Origin: Lycorma delicatula
Taxonomy: Eukaryota > Arthropoda > Insecta > Hemiptera > Fulgoridae
Reading direction: 5' to 3'
Assembly (NCBI RefSeq): GCF_047948215.1
Contig: NC_134456.1
Coordinates: 60,775,029-60,839,028, forward strand
Length of the DNA: 64,000 nt
How positions within the stretch are numbered: the first letter of the stretch is position 1; the number at the start of each line of letters is the position of its first letter. This document shows, piece after piece, positions 46,894 through 57,887 of the stretch. Both the position numbers and the translations under genes were made by a program. The notes below the pieces were generated by a model. The model worked only from the letters and a program-made list of their open reading frames with translations. It ran no database searches and was not told where the DNA came from.

Positions 46894-48158
46894 TACAAAG
46901 GTCACTGGGAAAGTTTTACAATACAACAGAACAGATCATCACAGGGGGTTAAAGTTAGCGCTTGTTTAGTCAGGTTCAAACCTGCACTGCAGCCACTCTA
47001 GTCATTATCTCAGTGTCATTTGCTTTTTAGCTATGTTAGTGAAAAGAGGTAGTGATGGGATCGAACATGGTTGTAAACTGAAACTGGGCAATTTTGCACA
47101 CGAGTTAAAAGTTAATCAGTGTTTAGAGGAAATGACTCTTGTGCTTGGAGAGAATTGTTCTCATCATACAATAACATTTAGATGATAAAAAAAGTTTTAA
47201 AGTGGAAATTTTAGCCTTGAGGACACTCCAAGGTCAGGTCAACTGTCTTCATCTGTGACCAAGGGAATCATTTCTGTAGTATAAAAAATGCTTTGAAACA
47301 AATAGGCCTGTGACCTGCCACCAAATAGAAGTGACCTTGCTATACAACATAACATAAAATGGTCATGCTATTCTGTGAGATCACCTTCAAGTTAGAAAGC
47401 TTTGTACCCTTTGGGTGCCATGTAATTTGACTGACAATCAGATGGCACATACTTCTTCATGGTGCCATGAAATGTTGAAAAAGTTTGAATTGAGAAATCT
47501 TCCTATGTGAAAAATATTGTGATATATTGTGGCTGTACTATTGTGAAGTCCCAACAAGCGTCCAAACAAAGAGTGGGTGTTGGAAGATGAGAAGATATAA
47601 TGGCTGTTCAAAAATCCACATGAGTGAAGAAGAAAATAATGACTGTATTTTTTTAGTGTGAGAGTTTTACAGCGAGTTGTGTTGAAAACTCAGAAGAGAG
47701 TTACAAGCAAGTGGTATACTGAGAAACGCCTGCCAAAAGTTGTTGAAGCTCTCAAGAAGCTATGCCCAAACTTAAGGATGGACACATTAATGGTTTCTTC
47801 ACCATGATTACACTTGTGGAGCACACTGCTCTAAAGTTTGCTTAGTGTTTGGCCAGAACTGGAATAAAACTGTTAGAGCATTCTCCCTACAGTCCTGATC
47901 TCGCGCCATGTAACTTCATGCTGTTGTGAAGTCCCAACAAGCATCCATGTAACTTCATGCTGTTGCTTCAGGTGAAGGAGAGACTGAAAGGAAAGAATTT
48001 TATGAGCAATGATGACCTCCTAAGGGTTTGGAATGAATGAGTATGTCCAGATGTCTGACTAAACATGACAAAGGATGGAGAACTGTATGTGTGGTGGATA
48101 TTATTTTAAACATTATAAAATATAGTCATATTGCAAAATTTTCCAAGTTCCCTTTATA
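46894..48158 (+). mobile_element. mariner transposon 1, complete ends, inactive
   Basis: TA at 46894-46895 and 48157-48158 flank a 1261-bp element, the usual mariner size. Its terminal inverted repeats match at about 23 of 30 positions: left CAAAGGTCACTGGGAAAGTT; right, complemented, TAAAGGGAACTTGGAAAATT. The interior is a badly broken plus-strand transposase. A 39-bp-period duplication at 47906-47965 is discussed separately. Confidence 0.85.
47033..48042 (+). pseudogene. mariner transposase, heavily decayed
   Basis: Read across frames from an ATG at 47033. Recognisable catalytic-domain pieces are NLTDNQMAHTSSW then CHEMLKKFELRN (about 47430-47500), EWVLEDEK (about 47570), VLQRVVLKTQKRVTSKWYTE and KRLPKVVEALKKLCP (about 47660-47770). 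The end is VKERLKGKNFMSNDDLLRVW (47970-48030). The first catalytic block (normally GDETW-like) is destroyed. The second Asp region is reduced to a frameshifted HHD-less remnant, and the third Asp block follows a Pro-Tyr-Ser-Pro-Asp-like remnant at 47890. Non-functional. Confidence 0.8.
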
Positions 48159-49489
48159 TTATAGCTTGCTGTTCATCTTCCAAGCTGACCTATACAATGC
48201 ACTGTTTAAACAAAGTATGTTTTAATGTAAAGCAAATCTTCATTCTGAGGTTGGAACATATTTAGTTTGAAATAATGAAGAAATAATTTCAAAATAAACT
48301 ACTTACAAAATTTAATATAAAAACATTTACAGAATTTATAAAGATTACACAAAAAGTAGTTAACAAAACTAATACTATAATCTTTCCTGAAAGAGATTCC
48401 TACATGAAATATCTCATGCTATAAAAGAGCTTATTTCTATACTACATTAAATTAAGTTACAGAAATATCAGGCCAAATTATCTAATAGATACCTTACCCA
48501 CAAGTTTGCAATTAATGCAACCCTTGAATCAGAAACTACCAACCAACCATTCAAAGGTGACAAACTATGTTGTCATGTAACTAACAAAGTGTGGTTGTTG
48601 TACAATTTACTTGATGGTGCCATCATTGCAAGACTTATATAGTTAGTGAGCAAATTTGTTTAATCCTTATAGTACCTATCCAATGGAGAAGGGATCAAAA
48701 ATAAATAAAATGGAAGGATGAAGGAACCAGCACTCCCTCTGAGTGCAAGTTCCTAAGAAGACCAAGATGGTTCACAACAGTTTGTTATTGCTAAATAAAA
48801 GGTCATTTTTCCAAAATGACTGGTCATAATTTTAGTGATGGATCTACAATATCTGTAATTGATGTATATATGTGATGTATGAAAAAATCAAATTAAGGCG
48901 AAGTAAAAATTACTTTATAGATAACCTGCAAATTCATAAAGTACAACCAAAACAATTTTATCGGAAAAATTTGAAAAAGGGCTAGCCTATGAAGTCAGGT
49001 TTTTTGTCTCGTTTAACAGGTTCAAGTTTTACCAGAAATCCTGGATCAGGAAGCTTACTACCACTCAGTCTTTTTATTCTTTACATTTAAATAATCTCTG
49101 GAAGAAAGCCATATATTTTACAATGGCCTAAAAATGAATCCAAAACAGGTTCCATTAAAGTGAGGTGTTTTAGTCATTCATTTTCTTGCCAAATGATTTG
49201 GAAGCAAAATAAAAACAGACTTACTGTGCAGATTTTAATAATAATTTTGTAAAAACTGTAACTGTGTACTTTCCAGCGAGGAGATTTTCATTTCATCCAG
49301 CATATAATGTTAGGTAGGATGGAAAAAGAAATTAGAAAACCTAAATTTTAAACAAATAAAAATACTCTTACTTAAGAGCAATTTAGAAATTAAACATTCT
49401 AGAAACCGATCATTTTAAATATGAAAGATTCATCACGTTAATCAGTGAAAATTGTAATGGGATCATAGAATTAAAAAAAAATATTTATG
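48159..49489. other. No assignable feature
   Basis: AT-rich sequence without recognisable gene or repeat structure. Confidence 0.45.
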
Positions 49490-50072
49490 AAAAATGTTAA
49501 ACAGCACAAAATATCACAATTTAAACTGTAGTACAAACATAAATTGTATATGGCAAACTATACTACAAGTAAATACGGTTAAGTAACTGGGAGTAATTTT
49601 AGATGTGAATCTGTGTTGGAAGGAACATAAATAAAATAAAAAAAGATATCAGATTATGTATATTTAAATTTTATTTCTTAAAGAATTTTTGTTCAACAAA
49701 GTTACTGAAGATGTATTGCTCTTTGATAGTACTGAGATTAATGTATGGTATAACTTGTTGGGGAGGTATGTATTATTCTAATATAAAGCCATTATTGGCA
49801 GCACAAAAACATGTAATTAGAATGATTTCATATAAAAATAGATTTAATGAATCTTTTCCACTTTTTAAAAAACTTAGCATATTGTCCTCAAGATATTTGC
49901 ATGTTTTTAGAATCATGAAATTTTTTTATAAAAGGAGTAATAAATATGTAACACAAACAAATGTCAAGAGTAATTCAAGTATGAATGATAAATTTGTGTT
50001 ACCTTTGCCAAAATTGGAACTACATAGACATTTTTATTCATGTGTGGCTCTGAATGTATGCAATTTGTGATA
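49490..50072 (+). pseudogene. LINE reverse-transcriptase C-terminus, 5'-truncated relic
   Basis: An open frame (49711-50070) begins MYCSLIVLRLMYGITCWGGM and continues with KPLLAAQKHVIRMISYKNR, FPLFKKLSIL and FRIMKFFYKRS. This is the typical region after the palm of Jockey/CR1-like non-LTR reverse transcriptases (YGI-x-x-WG, QK-x-x-IR). Upstream, with stops and frameshifts, is the preceding conserved stretch LGVILDVNLCWKEH (about 49590-49630). The catalytic FADD block is absent, so only the 3' part was inserted or survives. It is a different LINE lineage from the intact one at 15 kb. Confidence 0.75.
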
Positions 50073-52485
50073 CTAAATTTAAAACAGCAGCACCAATCAC
50101 CAAGGATAGTGAAAAGATGACTTAGTTCATTTAAACTCTAATTTTCCTGTCACAAATACTCTTAAACCAATCATTTTATACTGACTTAAGAAACCTAAGA
50201 TATAACAATCCATCAATATGTAACTGATTATATAATATAAAAAAAATTAATGAATTAATTAAAAAATGTTAGTTTAAACATAACAAAAAAAATAATTTAC
50301 AACACTAAACAGAACTAAAATAATCTGTATATCCTTTTAAATTGTAATACCAACATGTAGATATTTAAACAACATTTGCCAATTATAAACTTTTAGCTTA
50401 CTGAGACAGCTAAATTGTTTTCTTTGTTATTAACATATTATACTGGACGTTCATCGTAATATGAGGATGTGGAAACTGGTCACGGAAAACGAACACCAAT
50501 GAAATACAAATGGGAAGATAATGAAATTCACAATCCTGCTGTTAGTATATTTTCTTGGTAAAGATTGAGCATAGCTACAATTTTTGTGAAAAATCCATAC
50601 ACCACTGTACAATAATTCACAACCTTAAGTCAAAATTTCAATAACTCAAAAGAAAACTTATTTCTTTCAACTCTGAGTTACTAAGGTTTGACTGTGATGT
50701 AATTTTGAATACGAAAATGATTCATTTGTCTGTAATTCATACAAAAAATACTTAATTAAACGACATTAAATTAGGCTTTGTTGGACTAGTGCTTAAATGC
50801 ACAGATGTCTTTAGCATTACACAGTCCACCATAGGAACTATCTTGGGAAAAATAAGGAAAAGAAATAAAATAAGGCAGATGCTTTAGAAAAGTGTGCATC
50901 AAGGCTCATCAATTTTGATAAAAAAAACAACAAAAATTATCAAGATTTTCTTAGTCTGCAAGTATAACATAATGATGAAATTTTGTCATTATTTTTACTT
51001 CTGTATAGAAAAGTATTTCCCTCTCTACTGTTCATACTCCATCAAAATTTTCTCATTTTCATACATGTTTATAGAGAACATTCCAGAGAACAATTTGTGA
51101 TTCAAATTAAATTCTGATGAGAATTAGCCGAATTATAAAACAAATTTGATAAATACATATTTAATTTTTGCTGAAATGTCTTTTTTATTAGTAATATTTG
51201 GACAATTATAGTAGTATCTTGAATAATAGTCAATAAAATTAAATGACTGTTTTCTTAACACTTGCAACGCTGCCAAAAAAAAAAAAACATATTTTACTGG
51301 TTAACTAATTTTTTTTTAATAAGTGACACTTAAATTTAACGAAAACCCCATTTTTATTGTTTTAAATCTTTTCAATTTTTTTTGTATTTTATTATAATGG
51401 ACAGCGATGGTCATCCAAAGTCAGTAGTATTTGTAACTTAACTGATGACTGATGGACAGCTATTGTAGTCCATGATTAACCTAATTTCTTCACAATGTTT
51501 CATGAACACAACAGCTAATAAACAATTTTTTTTTTCTTTGTAATTTATTTTTCAATGTTATGTCTAACTGGAGATTATGTATTAATTTTTATATATAAAT
51601 GTAGATTATATACCGATTTCACCCACAAGTTATTCAATGTGCAAATGCCATTGGCCTGAAAGTGCTCAATATATTTAGTTTTTTTTTTTTTTTTACTTCT
51701 TTTTAGATAAAATTATTGATTTTTCTATTACAAACACTACATAAATAAATGTGATATGTTTGTATTTGAATCAAGAGTTAGCAATAATTAGCAATAATCA
51801 ACAATAATAATAATAATAATAGAAAATAATAACAATTAACAATAATAATTAACAGTTTGGTATATATTTTCATTCATTTATTTTTTTTTTATAAATACTT
51901 AGGTTATGCTGTTAAAAAATTTTACTCACCATATTTGTCTATTTGTAAAACACAAAAAACAAAAACTGCAAATTTTTGAATGAAAAAATGTTTAAATATA
52001 GAACATAATTATTTATGAAAAACAATTATGTTTTTTAAAAGTAAATGGCAGAAATAGTTCTATAAGAATTACTTATTATTTACATAATACAAAAAACACA
52101 CAAATATACATTTGTGTATATTTACAAAAAAAATACTATTTTGAAACGTTACTACATAAAAATTTATATATAAATAAATATATATATATATATATATCAT
52201 AATAAAAGTGTAAAAAATGACATTATAGAAAAGTGTAATACAAAAAAAAAACAATTTTATGGTCACATATAGAAAAGAAAAATAGTTTTCTGATGTTCTT
52301 CAAAACATTTACCGAGACACAAGGCTGGTAACCCATAACAAATTGGGCAGTGATACATTGTGTCTTAATAGATCGTTTTACTTGCACATACCCCACTTTT
52401 TTCTGGGGGGGGGGGGGTATCCTCTTCTATCCTTCTTTACATGGGAAAATGTTTGGGATATGATGCAGGATAGCAGTACTTTTTA
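50073..52485. other. AT-rich, gene-free; simple repeats and a G13 run
   Basis: Contains AAT/AAC-type simple repeat at 51785-51855, an AT microsatellite at about 52179-52198 and an isolated run of 13 G at 52405-52417. No gene recognised. Confidence 0.45.
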
Positions 52486-52489
52486 AAAT

Positions 52490-54053
52490 CGTATAAAGCA
52501 TCAGTACTCCAACAACACTGGGAACAAAAAAGAATTATTTTTTGTCTCAAGAAGAAAAATATGTGATTCTGATAGTATTTTTTCTCCTGAACTCAAATAT
52601 GTTATTGGTTTTTCAACTGATAACATATTTTGGTTATGCAAGGTTTCTGATAGAAAGGCATTTATAATTTCTAACATTTCAATACTTTCTGCATTCTTAT
52701 CTACATAATATTCAAACATCTGACTCACTTAGAAAGTAATAAATGACAATTTTCTGCTATGTTTCATATGTGAAGCATCACTCTTGATGGTCCAACAGTA
52801 ATAGGCCAGCTTATTAGGATTCCATTTGTATTGAGACCTCATTTCCATAGCTGATTTCTCCTGATGAAAGTGTTCCCCATGCTCATCACTCACTGTTCCA
52901 AGATTTTCCGGTAAGAAATCTAGGTACGAGTGCAGGAAGGGTACTTTTAAGGACATATTACAACCCAAATTTTTATAAGATTGTTGACAATATCACAGTA
53001 ATTTTCCAACTTTTGATTTCCCAATTGCCAAGCTGCTTTTTCCAGTGGATTCAATAATTCCTCAAACTTTTCATCATGCATTAGTGATTGTATTTGTGGA
53101 CCCACAAATATTCCTTTCCTTCTTTAATTTTTGCATCACTAATTTCAATAAACTTCTGTTTTAAGTACATGAAACCAGAAGTATTGCCCAAGGCCTTGAT
53201 GAAATTCTTCATTAGTCTTAGTTTGATATGCAATGGAGGTAGATACACATTTTTAGGATTACACAATGGGTCGTTTCACATTTTTCTGTTCAGGAATGAG
53301 TGATTCGCGTTTAGGCCTTTTCTATTCTAATGAAATGGTATTTTCTGATCCTACTATCCCATTCACACAAAAAACAACAGTACATTGTGTAATCAAGCTG
53401 CACATCAAGAATAAGTGCAATTACCTTCAAATCACTATAAATATTCCATTCACACACTGCATATTGACGCTTTTTCGATATAAATTAAAGTTTTTATGAT
53501 TCTTTCATACTAGCAGAGTGAGCCACAGTTACTGATGGAAATTTATTGCCTTTATGCAGAAGCACAGCTTTTAAACTAACTCTAAAGGAATCAATGAACA
53601 AGCTCCATTCTGTTGAGTTATGTTCATTAAAAAGTGTCTCCATAAGAGAAGAAATGTCATTATGACTTTGGCATGGGCAATTCTTCGGAGTGTGGAACTG
53701 TCTCAATGCAAATTACAAGTTATGGTACACTACTGTATGTTTTGATTTTGACGTAATCCCTTTAATGTTAGTTAAGCAAAAATAACAGTTAGAAGAACGA
53801 TTTTTGGGTTTCCTCCAAATCATAGGGATAGCAAATGGCATGTGTCATTTTTCCATGCAGTGAGAAGCCTAGAACATGACAAAAAGCAGATATGTGGGGC
53901 CCACGCCCTTGTTTGGTCCACAACTTTACACCCAAAATAAAGTTCATAACATGTTTTCACTAATGGAGTAAGGTTTCACCTTTGGGACTTGAGTGTCACT
54001 TCACCACATACATAACAAAAATTGTTAGGATAATTTAAACAAAATCTAGGCAT
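52490..54053 (-). pseudogene. Family X, copy 2: uncharacterised Cys-rich, RNase-H-like protein, decayed
   Basis: The minus-strand ATG at 54053 starts a frame opening with C-x2-C (CYVCGEVTLKSQ), one TGA, then CYELYFGCKV, WAPHICFLSC, PFAIPMIW, NCYFCLTNIKGITSKSKH, EWSLFIDSFRVSLKAVLL (about 53600), FPSVTVAHS, SDLKVIALILDV, CCFLCEWDSR, VYLPPLHIKLRLMKNFIKAL (53245 down), SDAKIKEG and LHSYLDFLPENLGTVSDEHG followed by EHFHQE (52945-52870). A Glu/Ser-rich C-terminus follows to about 52500. All pieces are colinear with copy 1, so this is one real protein family of roughly 600-700 aa. Several frameshifts; dead. The Cys pairs suggest an N-terminal zinc-binding domain and the Asp-bearing hydrophobic strands an RNase-H-like core; both are inferences. 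Confidence 0.65.
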
Positions 54054-54209
54054 TTTGTAACTAATGACTAATTCAAAGAAATAAAGTTGTAACGATGTAA
54101 TACACAATAATTCAGACATACAAAGCACTCACAATGATGTGTTTACTGGTTCATTACTATCTCACAACTGGCATCGTTCTGATGAATGTGTGCTGCACTA
54201 GATCATGTT

Positions 54210-55230
54210 TGTACATGTCTATACATGTCTGAACTTGCACAAAAGTAACAATGCTATCCTTTGAGTTATCTCATTTGGTTCCATCATATTTACAACGCTC
54301 AAGGAGCTTTTACTTGACAATGGACCAAAAAAACATTTTAAAATACTTAAAAAATTAAAATAACAAAAAAACTGTGAGTAATGAAGAAATTCCAAATACA
54401 TATTTAAAAACAGGATAAAAAACGGCATTGAATACACCTATTAGTACTCATGAACAAAAATTATGTTGGCCAGTGTAATCAAAAAAGGTATGGCATACAA
54501 ACTGATCCCATATGGAAAAGCAGTACAATAAATGTAAAAAGTTCCTCATTTGTGAGTGGTTTCTATTTTTTTTTATTCCGGCATACGGTGATTTTGATGA
54601 ATTTTTAAATAAAAGAGCTTGTTTATTTGTCTCAGTCACTATTAGATCAGTAAGTTTTTTTGTAAAAAGCAAGTCAAAGAAGTGTATAGGATCACTTCCA
54701 GCAACCCACCAGGTTGGTCTAGTGATGAACGTGTCTTCCCAAATCAGCTGATTTGGAAGTCAAGAGTTCCAGCGTTCAAGTCCTAGTAAAGCCAGCTATT
54801 TTTACACGGACTTGAATACTAGATGGTGGATACCGGTGTTCTTTGGTGGTTGGGTTTCAATTAACCACACATCTCAGGAATGGTTGAACTGAGAATGTAC
54901 AAGACTACACTTCATTCACACTCATACATATCATCCTCATTCATCCTCTGAAGTATTATCTAAACGATAGTTAACGGAGGCTAAACAGGAAAAAGAAAGA
55001 AAGAAAAGGATCACTTCCAGCAGGTAAAATTTTTAAGCCAGGTAAGTTATTACATGGTTCTATGTTGAATTGAGGTTGATCTCTGAGCCATTTTTTGTCC
55101 GTGTATTGTGTTGTTGGTGCTGTAGTTTGCTGGGTAGAAGTGGAAGTTGGAGGAACTGAAACAGGGTGGTCTAAAAGTGTGCTAGTGTTGTTGTGGATTA
55201 TCAATGGTTTCCTCATTATCACCACTTACT
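54210..55230 (-). pseudogene. piggyBac-like transposase N-terminal relic, split by a SINE
   Basis: The minus strand first gives an acidic, Thr/Ser/Pro-rich N-terminus ending KKWLRDQPQFNIEPCNNLPG and LKILPAGSDP (55225-55010). The SINE insertion interrupts it. The frame then resumes as AGSDPIHFFDLLFTKKLTDL and IVTETNKQALLFKNSS (54700-54590), the piggyBac domain start (Phe-Phe, then hydrophobic helix, then ETN). The continuation to 54219 is degraded (MRNFLHLLY). The catalytic domain is missing and no TTAA-flanked ends were found. It differs in sequence from the 42-kb element, so it is a second lineage. Confidence 0.75.
54688..55022 (+). repeat. SINE family B, copy 5, full length, with 16-bp duplication
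   Basis: The body 54704-55006 is bracketed by the perfect 16-bp direct repeat AGGATCACTTCCAGCA at 54688-54703 and 55007-55022. Order: tRNA-like head ACCCACCAGGTTGGTCTAGT with A-box, internal spacer CAGCTGATTTGGAAGTCAAG, B-box CGTTCAAGTCC, body, and tail CGGAGGCTAAACAGG then an AAAG-rich end. This is the best family B reference copy. It lies antisense inside the piggyBac-like relic. Confidence 0.96.
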
Positions 55231-55783
55231 AAGAAGTCAAATTCTCCTGACAATTCATCTGATAGAGAGAAATATCATCATCACTTCAAGAAGAGCTCGT
55301 AGTTCTTTGACGCTTCAAATTATATTTCTCTCTATCCAATCTCCTTTCGGTCATTAAGGTTGAAGTTGTACCTCCCCATGTATGGTACTGGCTTAGATGG
55401 CAATGAATTTTGCATTTTGGAATGTGAGCTCTTTAACCCTTCTTGGGTATGGTGCAACCTAAAACAAAAATAATTATTTATAAAAATAATAACCATTTGA
55501 AAAGTATTACTTTTCATGTTATAAGTTTTTATACTTTCACCAAGCATGAAACAGACTTGACATAAATTGTATTTTTGTACACTTTTGAATATAGTAAATA
55601 AACATAGTTATACAGCATAAGTAATAAATAGTATCGCAATAAAATAGATTGAATCAAGTATATAAAAAATATTTGAAAATATGATAACGTACAATTAGAA
55701 ATAAGCTACAAAACATTTGACTGATGGAGTTGTTTTTTTTTTTTAAATTTAACAGGTTTATTGGGTTTCAATTTCCAAAATGA

Positions 55784-55828
<45 letters not shown>

Positions 55829-56593
55829 GCAATAATAATAATAATGCATCAACAAATTCACTGAATTTAAAAGTAATGTAACAGTGTTTTATTTGAAAAA
55901 TGATAATAGTTAAATCAAACTGAAAAAATTGTAATATTTCAAAAGAAAAAAGGTAATACAGTACAAGAAAAATCATGAGTAAAAAACAGTGCAGCAATAT
56001 ACTCTGATTTTTAAATATAAAATTTTGGTAAAATTAATAAAAGACAAGAAATTACTTCAGAAAGTAATAGAGAAATATTGATGAGAATAAATATTTCATA
56101 TTGTCAAAAAAATATATTATAATAATTAACTTAAAATCCTACAAATTGTCAAAAAAATAAATTATAATAATTGTCTTGCCTGATAAGTTAACTTGTATTT
56201 AAATCTCGTGTCTTGAAATTAGATTAAATTAAAATAAAATATTCTTGAATAACCTTCACTACACTTACAAAAAACTCATTTAAGATTAAAAATTAAAAAA
56301 ATCTGCAAAACATTTATGTAAGACATGGCAAAACTGTAGTGGTCTATTTATAAAGGAAACCTTACTGAATGACTGTAAGCGAGTGCCAGTCTTGTAAAAA
56401 AATCAAAACAAATATAATATGCACATAAAAAAGTACAACAATGGTAGTCCATACTTACTCAGTAAAGCCAGTGTGGACAATGATGGTAGTCCACAGCGTG
56501 TGATATGTCAAGTTAACTGTGTTTTTGAAGTTGTATTTTTTTCCATATTCAACGTTAAATTGATGTTTAATTTGTTGAATCATGTTCACAACA
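55231..56593. other. AT-rich, no gene seen
   Basis: Besides the GT/AT microsatellite, the first part may hold further N-terminal coding of the piggyBac-like relic: minus frame 55332-55547, SSHSKMQNSLPSKPVPYMGR, unsupported. The remainder is unassigned. Confidence 0.4.
55784..55828. repeat. Compound microsatellite (GT)n(AT)n
   Basis: TG/GT dinucleotides to 55802 pass directly into AT dinucleotides to 55828, 45 bp in total. Likely polymorphic. Confidence 0.95.
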
Positions 56594-57110
56594 ACATGAA
56601 GGTCTTGCTGACAGTCTTTTTTTGATTATTAAAAATGGTTCATCATGAGTATGCTCTTCAAGGACAAACTGTTAATAAAGAGTACTGTTCCTTATTGGCT
56701 AAGAGATGTTGTTTGAAGCAAGAGACCACACCTTTGAGAAAATGAGAAGTGGAAAATTCATTATGGCAATGTTCCAGCCCCCTGCAGCACAATTTATCAA
56801 GAGATTCTTGACAAATGGATCGAACAACTTCAACAAGCTCCTTACTCTCTACACATGGTTTCCTGGTATTTTTGGCTTTTTCCTAAGCTTAAAATGTTTG
56901 CTTAAAGGAAAGATATTTGAAGACAAAAGAAATGCAACAAGAGAATTTATGATGTTAAAAAACTGAAAAATGCCTAAAAAATTTGTTAAAAATGAACGAA
57001 AAATGCTTCCAACAATGGATACATTACTAAAATAAGTGTGTTAAATCAGCCATTAAAGCAAGCTTGAAGGGAGGAAGGGAGATATTTAGATAAGGACAAG
57101 TATTGAACTA
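56594..57110 (+). pseudogene. mariner transposase relic 2, 5'-truncated
   Basis: Frameshifted plus-strand pieces read in mariner order: MKVLLTVFFDY, VHHEYALQGQTVNKEYYSLL, then WKIHYGNVPAPCSTIYQE (the HHDNAPAH-type second-Asp block, here YGN), QQAPYSLYT, LKGKIFEDKRNATREF and a C-terminal tail near 57010-57080. The first Asp block and the N-terminal half are gone. It is distinct in sequence from the elements at 46.9 and 57.85 kb. No terminal repeats found. Confidence 0.75.
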
Positions 57111-57594
57111 AAAAGACTAAGTACTTTTTGTTTTTATGAGCCGAGGTCAGATAATTTTTGATCACATCTCATATCCAATATACATTATAGTTTTATTAAT
57201 TTAAATGCCTGGTTTTCTAAAATATTATATATTCATAAGTATTATATAGTTTACGTTGTTGTTCTTGGTTTTTAGAAGCTATGTGTAAAATTTACATGTG
57301 GTTAGTATCATTGTATTTGTGTTCTCTGATGGTATGAGGTGATCTGCAAAATTCAATTCTGACTTGTGGAGTGCCTATATATGAGGGTAAATATATAGCC
57401 AACCTTCCAATCTAGAATTTAATGGTATCACTATGATCTAATTTGTATACTTCTACATTGCTATGTTTGTTGTTGTATGATTTGGTATTTTTTTTTTTTT
57501 TTGAAAGTAATATAGTAATCTTCTTAATGATGGAAACTGAAATGATAGAAAGTTTACCTGACACTGTTGGTTTCATTTTTCTTCCTACAATAAT

Positions 57595-57887
57595 ATTATC
57601 AATAGAGATTTATAAGGTCTATTCACAAAATAACCAAACATTTTTAATGAAACATGTTTTATCAATATTATGTTTGATAAAATATAAACAATACTTATCT
57701 TACTTTACGTTTATACTTAAAGTACTTAAGTGTACTTACGTACTCTAAGTATATAAAGTATACTTATTTAAAGTACTTAAAAGTATATACTTTTAAAGTA
57801 AAGTACTTCGAAGAACTTATAAGTTTATGTTTTATCAATAAAAATTTACAAGGTCTATTCAGAAAATAACCAAACATTTTTAATTAC
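57595..57887 (+). repeat. Duplicated mariner left end, with AAGTACTT-rich spacer
   Basis: 57595-57650 and 57831-57887 are near-identical: TATCAATA-A-ATTTA, AAGGTCTATTCA, AAAATAACCAAACATTTTTA. The second copy is the left terminal repeat of the mariner at 57849. The roughly 180 bp between hold repeated AAGTACTT/AAGTATACTT motifs (57715-57812) that pair with each other. This suggests a tandem duplication of the transposon end or the stub of a second element. Confidence 0.8.

Noticed and set aside
55434..55465. TTAACCCTTCTTGGG as the missing end of the second piggyBac-like element
   Set aside because: The TTAA and CCCTT are oriented as a left end, but the relic's orientation would need the opposite end here.
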